Assembly: GCA_002309855.1 (NCBI GenBank)
Contig: DBYD01000016.1
Location: forward strand, 1-22,716
Source of the DNA: Bacteroidales bacterium UBA1195
GTDB taxonomy: Bacteria; Bacteroidota; Bacteroidia; Bacteroidales; WCHB1-69
DNA length: 22,716 bases
Direction of reading: 5' to 3'
Below are positions 6,958 to 16,154 of the stretch, in pieces. The position numbers and the translations under genes are program-made. The notes below the pieces were generated by a model, which had not been told where the DNA came from, did not search any database, and was given only the letters and a program-made list of their open reading frames with translations. The stretch's first letter is position 1. Every line of letters starts with the position of its first letter.

Positions 6958-7962
6958 ATGGAATTATTGCAACAAATACGGGAGAATGCCCGTAAAGCCA
7001 ACAAAAAGATTGTGTTGGCTGAAGGAACCGAAGAGAGGACAATCAAGGCGGCCGACATCATTCTGGCTGAAAAACTGGCCCGCATAGTGCTGTTAGGCAA
7101 TCCGGAGACCATCCATGCCAAGGCGAAGGAATGGGGACTGACCCACATCGGGGAGGCTGAAATCATCGATCCGGAAAACAACCCGAAGGCCGATTTCTAT
7201 GCCAATATGCTGTATGAGCTGCGCAAGGCAAAGGGAGTGGATATGGAAAAGGCCGCAAAGCTTGTGCGTGACCCGCTGTATCTGGCCACCCTGCTGATCA
7301 AGAACGGCGAGGTTGACGGTGAGGTTGCCGGTGCCATGAACGCCACCGGCGACGTGCTGCGTCCCGCCTTCCAGATTGTGAAGACCCTTCCGGGCATCAG
7401 TGTCGTTTCCGGCGCCTTCATCATGATCATGAAGGACAAACAGTGGGGCGACAATGGCATCATGGTCTTCGCCGACTGTGCCGCCGACCCCAACACTGAC
7501 GAGAACAAGCTGGCCCAGATAGCCGTTGTGACTGCACAGACCGCCCGTGCCATCGCCGGCATCGAGCCGCGTGTCGCCATGCTGAGCTTCTCAACCAAGG
7601 GCAGCGCCAAGCATGAGCTGGTCGACCGTGTGGTCAATGCCACCCGCATCGCCAAGGAGATGGATCCCACGCTGGTGATTGACGGCGAGCTGCAGGCTGA
7701 TGCCGCCATCGTGGAGAAGGTGGGTGCCTCCAAGGCTCCGGGCAGCCCGGTTGCCGGAAAGGCCAATGTGCTGGTGTTCCCCTCATTGGAGACCGGAAAC
7801 ATCGCCTACAAGCTGGTGCAGCGTCTTGCAGGTGCCGAGGCTGTCGGCCCGGTTATGCAGGGTATGGCCGCTCCTATCAACGACCTCTCCCGCGGCTGCT
7901 CCGTGGAGGATATCGTCAATGTGGTGGCCATCACGGCCAATCAGGCGGCTGCGAAGAAATAG
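6958..7962 (+). CDS. pta: Phosphate acetyltransferase
   Basis: This 334-aa protein matches the short Pta type that consists only of the catalytic domain. It interconverts acetyl-CoA and acetyl phosphate in the fermentative acetate pathway. Characteristic stretches are KIVLAEGTEERT (17-28), GEVAGAMNATGDVLRPA, the AMLSFSTKGSAKH segment, ELQADAA and the C-terminal NDLSRGCSVEDIVN. There are no membrane segments. Acetate kinase (ackA), a frequent neighbour in Bacteroidales, is not next to it; trmO begins 2 bp after the stop. It has its own likely promoter. Confidence 0.95.
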   Translation: MELLQQIRENARKANKKIVLAEGTEERTIKAADIILAEKLARIVLLGNPETIHAKAKEWGLTHIGEAEIIDPENNPKADFYANMLYELRKAKGVDMEKAAKLVRDPLYLATLLIKNGEVDGEVAGAMNATGDVLRPAFQIVKTLPGISVVSGAFIMIMKDKQWGDNGIMVFADCAADPNTDENKLAQIAVVTAQTARAIAGIEPRVAMLSFSTKGSAKHELVDRVVNATRIAKEMDPTLVIDGELQADAAIVEKVGASKAPGSPVAGKANVLVFPSLETGNIAYKLVQRLAGAEAVGPVMQGMAAPINDLSRGCSVEDIVNVVAITANQAAAKK

Positions 7963-7964
7963 CC

Positions 7965-8651
7965 ATGGAAATCCGTCCGATCGCCCATATCCGTACCGGC
8001 TTCCCGACCAAGTTCGGCGTTCCTCGCCAGAGTGGTCTGGTGTCCGGTCTGGAGGCGGTGATTGTGATGGAGCCTGAATATAGGGTGGGGGAGGCCTTCA
8101 GGGGGCTGGAGGCCTTTTCCCATTTGTGGCTCCTTTGGGAATTTTCCGAAGCGGAGCGTGAAGCATGGTCGCCGACTGTGCGTCCTCCAAGGTTGGGCGG
8201 GAACCGCCGCATGGGGGTCTTCGCAACCCGTTCGCCTTTCCGTCCCAATGCGTTGGGGTTGTCCTCGGTGGCACTGGAGCGGATTGAATGGGAGAGCCCG
8301 CAGGGGCCGCTGCTGCATGTCCGCGGCGCCGACCTGATGGACGGCACCCCGGTTTTTGACATCAAGCCCTACCTGCCCTTCACGGACAGCCATCCCGACG
8401 CCGCAGCAGGTTTCGCAGGCTGCTGCGCCGGATATGGGCTGGAGGTGACGGTTCCGGCAGAACTGGAACAGAGGATTCCGGAGCCGCACCGCAGTGTGGT
8501 GCGCGAACTGCTCGCACAGGATCCGCGCCCCTCCTACCATCAGGATGCGGAACGGGTTTACGGCTTTGTGTACGAGGGTATGGAGATCAGGTTCAGGGTG
8601 GAAGGTGACCGCGCCGTTGTGGTGGCGGTGGATAAAAATGAAAATAAATAG
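7965..8651 (+). CDS. trmO: tRNA (adenine37-N6)-methyltransferase TrmO
   Basis: This 228-aa protein belongs to the TrmO/TsaA (UPF0066) family, which methylates N6 of t6A37 in threonine tRNA using S-adenosylmethionine. Signatures are FGVPRQSGLV, ATRSPFRPNALGLS and GADLMDGTPVFDIKPYLPF in the N-terminal beta-barrel domain, and DPRPSYHQD in the C-terminal extension. The ATG at 7965 is 2 bp after pta, so translation is likely coupled. The length fits full-length TrmO with both domains. Confidence 0.92.
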   Translation: MEIRPIAHIRTGFPTKFGVPRQSGLVSGLEAVIVMEPEYRVGEAFRGLEAFSHLWLLWEFSEAEREAWSPTVRPPRLGGNRRMGVFATRSPFRPNALGLSSVALERIEWESPQGPLLHVRGADLMDGTPVFDIKPYLPFTDSHPDAAAGFAGCCAGYGLEVTVPAELEQRIPEPHRSVVRELLAQDPRPSYHQDAERVYGFVYEGMEIRFRVEGDRAVVVAVDKNENK

Positions 8652-8683
8652 TATTAATTTCTAAAATCAAAAAATTCTAAAAT

Positions 8684-9637
8684 ATGAAAAAAAAGCTTGG
8701 TATCGGTGTCGACATAGGTGGCACCAACACGGATTTCGGCCTTGTGGATGCCGAAGGTAACATTGTCCGGCGCGGACGTCTGAAAATGGCCGGTTATGAT
8801 GATGTTGCGGTTTATGTTAAGGATTTGGCGGAGGCGCTGCTTGCCGCTCTCGGCGAACTTGATGCCGAGGCGGAGGGCATCGGCATCGGCGCCCCTAACG
8901 GCAATTTCCACACATCATGCATCGAACATGCGCCCAATCTGAAATTCAAGGGGATAATACCGTTGAGCGAAATGATACGGCAGTACATCAATGTGCCGGT
9001 CACGCTCTCCAACGACGCCAACGCCGCAGCCTACGGCGAGCTTATTTATGGCGGTGCCAAGGGGATGAAGGACATCATCATGTTCACCTTGGGCACGGGT
9101 GTCGGCAGCGGGGTCATTGTGGACGGGAAGCTTGTGCACGGCTTCACAGGCTGCGCCGGGGAGCTGGGACATGCCATCCTTGTTCCGGAGGGGCGTATTT
9201 GCACCTGCGGCCGTCGCGGCTGCCTGGAGGAATATGCCTCCGCACGAGGCATCTGCCAGACATTCGACGAATTGCGCCGTTGGGTCACCTGTTATACCGG
9301 AAAATTGGCGAATATACCCTTGCGCGGACTTGACACCAAGATTATTGCGGAGGCTGCCTATGCGGGTGATGAGGTCGCGCTCAAGGCTTTTGAACGTACG
9401 GGATTCCTGCTGGGGATAGCGGCGGCAAATGCGGTTGCAGCAACCTCGCCTGAGGCGGTCTTCCTGATGGGCGGACCTGTCCAGGCCGGAAAAATCCTGA
9501 TGGAGCCGTTGGAGAAATCCTTCCACGAGCATCTTTACGTCTCGTTCAAGGGGAAGACGCAGATACGTGTCTCTGAACTGAACGCCAACGATGTCGCCAT
9601 TCTTGGGGCTGCGGCGTTGGTGAAGATGCCGCGCTGA
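8684..9637 (+). CDS. ROK-family sugar kinase (glucokinase-like)
   Basis: This 317-aa cytoplasmic kinase carries the ROK hallmarks: phosphate-binding DIGGTNTDFG (10-19), SNDANAAAYGE with catalytic Asp111, GTGVGSGV (137-144), and the zinc site with His163, Cys173, Cys175 and Cys180 in the pattern CxCGxxGCxE. The zinc motif and length fit Bacteroidales ROK kinases usually annotated as glucokinase, though N-acetylhexosamine or mannose substrates cannot be excluded. It starts 32 bp after trmO and may share its transcript. It converges with the minus-strand pseudouridine synthase gene. Confidence 0.9.
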   Translation: MKKKLGIGVDIGGTNTDFGLVDAEGNIVRRGRLKMAGYDDVAVYVKDLAEALLAALGELDAEAEGIGIGAPNGNFHTSCIEHAPNLKFKGIIPLSEMIRQYINVPVTLSNDANAAAYGELIYGGAKGMKDIIMFTLGTGVGSGVIVDGKLVHGFTGCAGELGHAILVPEGRICTCGRRGCLEEYASARGICQTFDELRRWVTCYTGKLANIPLRGLDTKIIAEAAYAGDEVALKAFERTGFLLGIAAANAVAATSPEAVFLMGGPVQAGKILMEPLEKSFHEHLYVSFKGKTQIRVSELNANDVAILGAAALVKMPR

Positions 9638-9656
9638 TTACGTCCGGCGTTACGCG

Positions 9657-10334
9657 TCAGGGGCAGGAGAAAGGCACTTTGGTTTCAAAGCGGAGCTCCT
9701 TCCCTGTCACGGGATGGTGGAAGCAGAGCCGGTAGGCATGCAGGCAGAGCCGTCCCAACGGGTCGCTGCCGTCCCCATATTTCCTGTCTCCGGCCACCGG
9801 GAAACCGATATCCCGCATGTGGACGCGTATCTGGTTTTTGCGTCCGGTGTCAAGTTTCAGTTCCACAAGGGAATATTCCTCCCCCGCATGGATGGTGCGG
9901 AAGTGTGTGACCGCAAACTTGCCCCCGTTGTCGTATGGGCTGGAGTAGGTGTAATACATTTTGTTGTCCTTCAGCCAGGATGAGACGGTGCCTTCCGGCT
10001 CCGTCATCTTTCCGTGCACTATTGCCATGTAGCGGCGGTCGTACACACGCTGTTTCCAGTCCTCTTCAAACTGCAGGGCGATACGCTTCTCCTTTGCGAA
10101 CAGCAGCAGTCCGGAGGTTTCGCGGTCCAGCCTGTGGATCGTGTGGGCGCGGCACCGCTGGTGTGTCTGTTCCAGGTAGCCGTTCAGCATGGTCTGCGCA
10201 CTCTCCCTCCTTGGGTCGGGCGAATTGGTCAGCAGCCCCTCCGGCTTATTGACAACCAATATGTACCGGTCCTCAAAAAGGATCTCCATCTCCATGTTCC
10301 GCCCTCTGTTGCGGTGTCCGTTCTCCTGTTTCAT
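9657..10334 (-). CDS. RluA-family pseudouridine synthase (RluA-like)
   Basis: This 225-aa protein lacks an S4 domain and has the RluA catalytic motif HRLDRETSG with the invariant Asp, plus the downstream ELKLDTGRKNQIRVHM segment typical of the fold. It converts uridine to pseudouridine in rRNA or tRNA; the exact site is not readable. The start is uncertain: the family core begins near MEILFED, so ATGs at 10295 or 10289 are also possible, and a longer version to 10427 would run through the divergent promoter region. It is transcribed divergently from the lipid kinase gene. Confidence 0.88.
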   Translation of the reverse strand: MKQENGHRNRGRNMEMEILFEDRYILVVNKPEGLLTNSPDPRRESAQTMLNGYLEQTHQRCRAHTIHRLDRETSGLLLFAKEKRIALQFEEDWKQRVYDRRYMAIVHGKMTEPEGTVSSWLKDNKMYYTYSSPYDNGGKFAVTHFRTIHAGEEYSLVELKLDTGRKNQIRVHMRDIGFPVAGDRKYGDGSDPLGRLCLHAYRLCFHHPVTGKELRFETKVPFSCP

Positions 10335-10399
10335 GTCCTGACAACGAAAAAAAAGCGGATATATTTTCCAATATGGCGGGTTGGTATTCGCTTTTTGAT

Positions 10400-10407
10400 T
10401 ATTTTTG
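10400..10407 (+). promoter_or_regulatory. Bacteroidales -7 box for the lipid kinase gene
   Basis: TATTTTTG matches TAnnTTTG and lies 37 bp before the ATG at 10445. A GTTGG at 10380-10384 is a weak -33 candidate with shorter spacing than usual. This supports starting the downstream gene at 10445. Confidence 0.5.
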
Positions 10408-10444
10408 CAACTTGTATCAGAAAACATTTGAAAGAACTGTCCGA

Positions 10445-11338
10445 ATGAAGAAGCGCATACTTTTCATCATCAATCCCAAATCCGGCACGGGCCGCTATAG
10501 GCGTGTGCCGAAGCGGGTGGAGCGTTTTCTGGACAGGGAGCGGTTCGATTACGACATCCGCTACACCGAACGTAGCGGTCATGCGGCCGAACTGGCGGCG
10601 CAGGCAGTCAGTGAGGGGGTTTCTGTTGTGGTTTCGGTCGGTGGGGACGGCACGCTGAATGAGGTTGTCCGTTCGCTGGCCGGGACGGAGACTGCGCTTG
10701 CCGTATTTCCGACCGGTTCCGGAAACGGGCTGGCACACCACATGCATCTGCCTTTCAACCTTAAGCGGGCGGTGCTGCTGCTGAACCGTGACCATGAGGA
10801 AAAGATTGACACCGTCAACTTGGACGGAATGACCTATGTCAGCATTGCAGGTGTCGGTTTTGACGCTTATGTGGCGGAAAGGTACAGCCATGTCAGACGT
10901 CGCGGCTTCTTCCCATATTTCCGGATAATCCTTTCAAGCTATTTCCGGTACCGGCCCCGAACATACCGCCTGACAGGTGAGGGGCGCACTGTTGAGGTCG
11001 AGGCTCTGCTGGTCTCGTTCGCAAACTCGTCCCAATGGGGGTTCGACGTGAAAATATCGCCCGAGGCTTCGGTACAGGACGGGCTGGTCGATGTGACGGT
11101 GGTGCGCAAGCCGCCGCTTTATGCGCTGCCCATGCTCCTGCTGTTCCTGTTTTCCGGCAATCTGGAGAGGATGAAAAAATATGTCAGTGTATATGAAATG
11201 AAAAAATTCAGCGTTGAGGCGGCTGACACGCAGCCGTTGTTCACCCATCTGGACGGTGATTTTGCCGGGATGCGGCAGCGGGTGGATGTGGAGGTTGCCC
11301 CGAAGTCGCTGCAAATGGTATTGAAACAAACTTACTGA
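10445..11338 (+). CDS. Diacylglycerol/lipid kinase family protein
   Basis: This 297-aa protein has the DAGK catalytic domain of the YegS/DgkB family, which phosphorylates lipids with ATP at the membrane surface. Motifs are INPKSGTG (9-16), VGGDGTLNEV (65-74), FPTGSGNGLAHHM (88-100) and GVGFDAYVAERY. The ATG at 10445 follows a -7 box; the frame extends upstream to 10373, but that part overlaps the promoter. The true lipid substrate (diacylglycerol, sphingosine-like base or another) is unknown; Bacteroidales make sphingolipids, so a sphingoid base is possible. The exonuclease gene follows after 19 bp and is probably co-transcribed. Confidence 0.9.
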   Translation: MKKRILFIINPKSGTGRYRRVPKRVERFLDRERFDYDIRYTERSGHAAELAAQAVSEGVSVVVSVGGDGTLNEVVRSLAGTETALAVFPTGSGNGLAHHMHLPFNLKRAVLLLNRDHEEKIDTVNLDGMTYVSIAGVGFDAYVAERYSHVRRRGFFPYFRIILSSYFRYRPRTYRLTGEGRTVEVEALLVSFANSSQWGFDVKISPEASVQDGLVDVTVVRKPPLYALPMLLLFLFSGNLERMKKYVSVYEMKKFSVEAADTQPLFTHLDGDFAGMRQRVDVEVAPKSLQMVLKQTY

Positions 11339-11357
11339 ACAATAAAACATAAAACAA

Positions 11358-12182
11358 ATGAAACTTAAATTGGAACGTCCGTTGGTCTTTTTCGATCTTG
11401 AAACGACAGGTGTCAATGTCGGGAAGGACAAAATTGTGGAAATAAGTATGGTGAAGCTTCATCCGGACCAGTCGGAGGAGACGAAGACACTGCAGGTCAA
11501 TCCAGGTATGCACATACCGGAGGAGGCTTCCGCAATCCATGGCATTTATGACAGGGATGTGGAGGACAAGCCGACCTTTGCACAGTGTGCTGGTGAAATT
11601 CGCGAATTCCTGAAAAACTGCGACCTTGCCGGTTATAACCTGCTGAAGTTCGATGTGCCGCTGCTGGTTGAGGAGTTCCTTAGGAACGACATGGATTTCG
11701 ATTTGCGCGGCATACGGATTATTGATGTTCAGAACATTTTCCATAAGATGGAACCACGCACGCTGGTGGCCGCCTACAAGTTCTATTGCGGCAAACCTCT
11801 GACGAACGCGCATAGCGCGGAAGCCGATGCCCGTGCCACCCTGGAGGTACTGGAATCCCAGCTGGACCGTTATCAGAATGTGCCGTTTGTGGACTCCAAC
11901 GATGTGGAATGCTATCCGGTGGTGAACGACATCAGCAAGCTGGCATTCTTTTCCAATGCGGGCCACAATGTGGATTTGGCAGGCCATATCGTATGGAACA
12001 ACAGGGATCAGGAGGTGTTCGCCTTCGGCAAGCACAAGGGCGAGCCGGTGCGCGAGGTCTTCCGCAGGGAGCGCAACTATTACGACTGGATAATGAAGGC
12101 CGACTTCCCGCTCTACACGAAAAAGGTGGTCACACGGATTTACGAGGCGGAATACCTGCAGGATTTGGGGAAGGTGCTGTAA
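11358..12182 (+). CDS. DEDDh 3'-5' exonuclease with DUF3820-like tail
   Basis: This 274-aa protein has an N-terminal exonuclease domain of the DNA polymerase III epsilon type. The DEDDh residues are Asp13 and Glu15 (FDLETTG), Asp99 (LLKFDVP), His152 and Asp157 (AHSAEADA). The C-terminal part (about 220-265) has FAFGKHKGEPVREV and YYDWIMKADFP, the signature of the DUF3820 domain. It acts on DNA or RNA 3' ends; whether it is the replicative proofreader is not clear, since Bacteroidota usually carry several such genes. It sits 19 bp after the lipid kinase gene. Confidence 0.9.
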   Translation: MKLKLERPLVFFDLETTGVNVGKDKIVEISMVKLHPDQSEETKTLQVNPGMHIPEEASAIHGIYDRDVEDKPTFAQCAGEIREFLKNCDLAGYNLLKFDVPLLVEEFLRNDMDFDLRGIRIIDVQNIFHKMEPRTLVAAYKFYCGKPLTNAHSAEADARATLEVLESQLDRYQNVPFVDSNDVECYPVVNDISKLAFFSNAGHNVDLAGHIVWNNRDQEVFAFGKHKGEPVREVFRRERNYYDWIMKADFPLYTKKVVTRIYEAEYLQDLGKVL

Positions 12183-12233
12183 TGTATTTAGTGACTGTTT
12201 TTTGATATATTGCTTGTGACTTTAATTTGCCAC

Positions 12234-13616
12234 ATGAATAACATTGATAATTTGAAATTAATCAAGCAGATGCTTTCCGACATAGAGAGCGACCATGTGG
12301 AACGGACCGTCTCCACAACCAACACCGACAAGTTTGGGCAGGCTATATGTGCCTTTGCAAACGACCTTCCTAATCGGAGAGCGCCCGGATATCTGCTGAT
12401 AGGTGTTAAGGATGATGGCAGTTTGTCAGGATTGAAGGCTACCGATGCGTTACTAAAAAATATTGCAGCTATCCGTACTGATGGTAATATACAGCCACAA
12501 CCGTCAATGACTGTGGAGAAAGTCACTTTTCCGGAAGGGGATGTTGTGGTGGTTGAGGTGCAGCCGGCTGTTTTTCCTCCTGTCAGATACAAAGGTAGAG
12601 TATGGATAAGGGTTGGGCCGCGCAGGGCTATTGCCAATGAGGCCGATGAACATTTGTTACTGGAGCGTCGTTCTGCAAATGTGCAAACTTTTGATGCTAC
12701 CCCATGCTTTGGGGCGACGATTGCCGACCTTGATTTGAAGCTGTTCAAACATTACTATCTGCCCAAAGCGGTGCCGGATGAGGTCACGGAGAGGGACATG
12801 CGCAGTGTGGACGAGCAAATGCAGGCATTGGGTTTTTATGACTTGAAGTTTAATTGTCCCACATACGCGGGAATTTTGTTTTTTGGAAACAATGTGGAGC
12901 GCTTTCTTGGTGGAGCGTATGTGCAGTATGTCCGTTTTAGTGGAGGTGGAAGGACTGGCGAAATTCTGAATGAGCATAAATTTTCCGGTAATCTTTGCAC
13001 AATACTGTCGGAACTGGATGTTTTTATCAGGACTACAGTCTCAAACCGTCGTCCCATTCCTGTGTCGGCGCTTCGGGAGGAGACAGTTGTGGATTATCCC
13101 CATTTGGCCACACGTGAATTGTTGATGAACGCTATCTGTCATCGTGACTATACGGGGAACGGTCCCGTCCAGTTTTACCAATATGACAATCGCATTGAAA
13201 TATTGAATCCTGGAGGATTATATGGAAAGGCTAATGCCGGAAATTTCCCAAAGGTTAACGATTACCGTAATCTTATTGTTGCCGAAGGGATGAGGGTGCT
13301 GGGTTTTGTCAACCGTTTCAGTCGGGGTGTACTTCAAGTGGAGGATTCCCTTGAAGAGAATGGGAATGGACTTCCTGTTTTTGACCTTGAATTGGATTCG
13401 GCTTTCCTTGTGACGGAGTATAAGTCGAATCGTGGTGAAATACTTGAAAAAAAAGCAATTGAACAGGGTCTGATATTGAAGGAAAATCTGACATACGGTG
13501 AAAGCCAATCGGACAAAACCGGACAAAACCGGACAAAACCGGACAAAACCGGACAAAACCGGATGCTGTTTTTAAAACCCAATTCATTAGAGATGTGTAT
13601 AATGCGATTAAACTGA
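12234..13616 (+). pseudogene. AlbA_2/HATPase regulator, frame broken at a 10-bp repeat (phase-variable candidate)
   Basis: The frame encodes 460 aa from ATG 12234; an upstream TTG at 12210 is less likely. The N-terminus (about 1-130) resembles the Schlafen-type AlbA_2 domain, with DKFGQAICAFANDL and GYLLIGVKDDG. The second half has a GHKL-type ATPase region with RELLMNAICHRDY and NPGGLYG. At 13511-13560 five copies of GGACAAAACC encode DKTGQNRTKP-type sequence; then the frame runs into 17 unrelated codons and stops. In another frame a winged-helix-like segment continues to a TAG at 13762 (AWLESYLGVDERTISRAVKE). Because the unit is 10 bp, six or three units would join the two parts into 512 or 502 aa. 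The present state is therefore an off-phase allele, a pseudogene or a repeat-count error. It sits between housekeeping genes and looks like an accessory insertion. Confidence 0.85.
13511..13560 (+). repeat. Five perfect tandem 10-bp units (GGACAAAACC)
   Basis: Five identical units lie inside the coding region. Each unit shifts the frame by one, yet all three frames through the tract are open because the 30-nt superperiod spells the same ten residues in rotation. This is what slipped-strand phase variation requires. Confidence 0.97.
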
Positions 13617-13762
13617 ATCCTAAGGCGAAGTATGCTTGGTTGGAAAGTTATCTTGGTGTGGATGAAAGGACAATCAGTCGTGCCGTCAAAGAATTGAAGA
13701 TAATGGGCTATATTCATCCTGAACACCCCAAAATGGGTGGTGAATGGCAATTGTTGAAATAG
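13563..13762 (+). pseudogene. Out-of-frame winged-helix C-terminus of the AlbA_2 gene
   Basis: In the frame ending at TAG 13760-13762 the sequence reads VFKTQFIRDVYNAIKLN (from 13568), then YAWLESYLGVDERTISRAVKE and KIMGYIHPE, a typical winged-helix DNA-binding end. It has no start of its own and lies one frame off the upstream part. Bacteroidota AlbA_2 proteins commonly carry such a domain at the C-terminus, so it belongs to the same gene. Confidence 0.8.
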
Positions 13763-13848
13763 CTCGTTGCAAAAACAGAAAATTACATACAATAAACCGA
13801 CAAAAGTTGCGTTTGTCATAAATAAAAAACGGTTTTTTAAAATAAGGA

Positions 13849-15012
13849 ATGGAAGAAGAGCATGTGATGTCAGCGGCAGAGGAGCCTGAGGAGACGGACG
13901 GCGTGCAGGAGGTGCAGGGTTCCGCCCCGGAGGAGGGTGAGGAGCTGTATGAGCATTACCGTGTGGAGGTGGATCCCGGACAGGAGCCGTTGCGTATAGA
14001 CCGTTTTCTGTGTGCACGCATCCGGAATGTCTCCCGCAACAAAATCCAGCAGGCGCTCCGTGCCGACAACATCCTGGTGAACGACAAGCCGGTAAAGCCA
14101 AACTATCCGGTACGCCCCAAGGATGTGGTTTCCGTTGTGATGGCCGAGCCTCCCCGTGATAGCGAAATCGTTCCGGAAGATATTCCGGTGGACATTATGT
14201 ACGAGGATGATGATGTGATTGTTGTGAACAAGCGGGCCGGTATGGTGGTGCATCCCGCTTACGGAAACTATTCCGGCACACTTGTAAACGCGCTCTCGTG
14301 GTATCTCGGGAACCGTCCTGACGATGTGCGTCCTGAACGCAACCCTTTTCTGGTGCACCGGATAGACAAGGACACTTCCGGCGTGCTGCTGGTGGCCAAG
14401 AATGAGATGGCGCAGGCCAGGCTTGCACATGATTTTTTCTATCATAACATCAACCGGCGCTATCAGGCTCTTGTGTGGGGCGATTTTGAGGATGACGAGG
14501 GAACGGTTGACGCCAATCTTGCACGCAACATCCGCGACCGCCGCATGGTGGAGGTTTGTGCGGAGCCCGGTCTGGGCAAGCATGCTGTCACCCATTGGAA
14601 GGTGTTGGAGCGTTTCGGCTATGTGACACTGGTGGAATGCCGGCTGGAGACGGGGCGCACCCACCAGATCCGCGCACACATGCGCTTTATCGGCCATCCG
14701 CTCTTCAACGATGCGCTGTATGGCGGTAGCCGGATTCTGAAGGGCACCATTTTTTCGAAATACAAGCAGTTCGTGCACAATTGCTTTGAAATGCTTCCAA
14801 GACAGGCATTGCATGCCAGGTGCTTGGGATTCACGCATCCGGGAAACGGACAGCCGATGTTTTTCGACAGTCCGCTGCCGGAGGATATGGCATCCGTGCT
14901 TGAGAAGTGGCGCAAATATGCCTACCACAAGAGCTATGAGGAGGATGCCGCCACGCTCACCAAATCGGATTTGGATGAGAAATCAGTTTTATTGTCAAAC
15001 AAATACAGGTAA
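13849..15012 (+). CDS. rluD: RluD-type 23S rRNA pseudouridine synthase
   Basis: This 387-aa protein has an acidic N-terminal tail (1-35), an S4 RNA-binding domain (about 48-100, with RIDRFLCARI and SRNKIQQAL), and a pseudouridine synthase domain with HRIDKDTSG (170-178) and catalytic Asp173. It then has ECRLETGRTHQIRAHM and HALHARCLGFTHP-like closing motifs. This is the RluC/RluD architecture; RluD modifies helix 69 of 23S rRNA, but exact specificity is inferred. The ATG at 13849 follows an A-rich leader. Confidence 0.88.
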   Translation: MEEEHVMSAAEEPEETDGVQEVQGSAPEEGEELYEHYRVEVDPGQEPLRIDRFLCARIRNVSRNKIQQALRADNILVNDKPVKPNYPVRPKDVVSVVMAEPPRDSEIVPEDIPVDIMYEDDDVIVVNKRAGMVVHPAYGNYSGTLVNALSWYLGNRPDDVRPERNPFLVHRIDKDTSGVLLVAKNEMAQARLAHDFFYHNINRRYQALVWGDFEDDEGTVDANLARNIRDRRMVEVCAEPGLGKHAVTHWKVLERFGYVTLVECRLETGRTHQIRAHMRFIGHPLFNDALYGGSRILKGTIFSKYKQFVHNCFEMLPRQALHARCLGFTHPGNGQPMFFDSPLPEDMASVLEKWRKYAYHKSYEEDAATLTKSDLDEKSVLLSNKYR

Positions 15013-15037
15013 AAAACAAATAAATAGAATAGTGAAG

Positions 15038-16126
15038 ATGAAGCATTACGTTGTGACAATCGGTTTGGCCATGATGTTCATTGTAGGGTGGCTGTTGCCG
15101 TCTCAGGCGAAGGAATGTCTGGTCGGTGTGCTTGAAAACGGCCCGCACACACATCAGGTCTCACTTTATTTTGCAATGAGCGGTGACAGGCAGGCGCCGC
15201 TGGAGGTTTCGGCAGTGGATGCTGAAGGCAATTTTTCGTTCCAATACCGTCCGAAGGCCATAGGCTGCTACACACTGCAGTTCGAAAACGCCAAAAGTGT
15301 GCTCTGCGTGCTGCGTCCCGGCCAGACGGTATACCTGACCATCGATGCACGTACCGGCATGTTGCTGAAGACTGCCAATTCCGATGAGAACACCCTGCTG
15401 CTGAACTACCAGCAGCGGCTGATAGATTTGGACGTGCGGAAAAAAACGCTGATTGAGGCCCATCAGAAAAAGGAGAATCCGGATTTCCAGCAGCAGATGT
15501 CCGCATTGGAGAAGGAACGGCTTGCGGCTGTGGTGTCGTTGTGTGAGTCCAATCCTGACAATTATGCCTCCGCAGCCCTGTTGGAGTATTTGGATGCTGA
15601 CTTTTATGCCTCCACTTACGAGACGGTTCTGACGCCATTGTGCAAAAAATACCGTAAGGATGCCTTTCTGGCGCATAAGTGGGAGCAGCTGCAGAAATCC
15701 CTGCGGCTCGCGCCGGGCAATCCCGCTCCGGAATTCACACTTTCCGACCTCTATGGAAAACAGGTCTCACTTTCATCCTACAAGGGGAAGGTTGTGCTGA
15801 TCGATTTCTGGGCGTCGTGGTGTCCCGACTGCCGTCGCGCCAGCCCGTACATGCGTTATCTGTACAGGAAATACCATGACAAAGGTCTTGAAATAGTCGG
15901 TGTCTCCTTAGACAATGACCGCGAACGCTGGTATTCCGGAGTGCAGACCGATTCCCTGCAATGGACGCAGTTAAGTTCGCTGCAGCGTTGGGAATGTCCG
16001 GTCGCGAAGGCCTACAATATCCATTGGATTCCCACGCTGGTCCTGATTGACCGCGAGGGTCGCATTGTGGCACGCCGTTTGGAGGGTGAGGAACTGGAGT
16101 CGAAAATCCGTTCTTTGTTACCGTAG
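15038..16126 (+). CDS. TlpA-like periplasmic thioredoxin, copy 1
   Basis: This 362-aa exported protein starts at ATG 15038 with a signal peptide (hydrophobic 7-20, likely cleavage after PSQA at 24). An N-terminal beta-rich region (25-110) resembles DUF4369, a charged helical linker follows (125-220), and the C-terminal thioredoxin domain has FWASWCPDC (active cysteines 262 and 265) and a cis-proline segment WIPTLVLID. Proteins of this build act as envelope thiol-disulfide reductases in Bacteroidales. The frame upstream of 15038 overlaps rluD and is not used. A paralogue follows 28 bp downstream. Confidence 0.9.
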   Translation: MKHYVVTIGLAMMFIVGWLLPSQAKECLVGVLENGPHTHQVSLYFAMSGDRQAPLEVSAVDAEGNFSFQYRPKAIGCYTLQFENAKSVLCVLRPGQTVYLTIDARTGMLLKTANSDENTLLLNYQQRLIDLDVRKKTLIEAHQKKENPDFQQQMSALEKERLAAVVSLCESNPDNYASAALLEYLDADFYASTYETVLTPLCKKYRKDAFLAHKWEQLQKSLRLAPGNPAPEFTLSDLYGKQVSLSSYKGKVVLIDFWASWCPDCRRASPYMRYLYRKYHDKGLEIVGVSLDNDRERWYSGVQTDSLQWTQLSSLQRWECPVAKAYNIHWIPTLVLIDREGRIVARRLEGEELESKIRSLLP

Positions 16127-16154
16127 TATTGTTTAAAGTAAAATTAATGACAGC

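Noticed and set aside
13870..14928. Antisense frame of 352 codons opposite rluD
   Set aside because: Shadow of a clearly recognised pseudouridine synthase.
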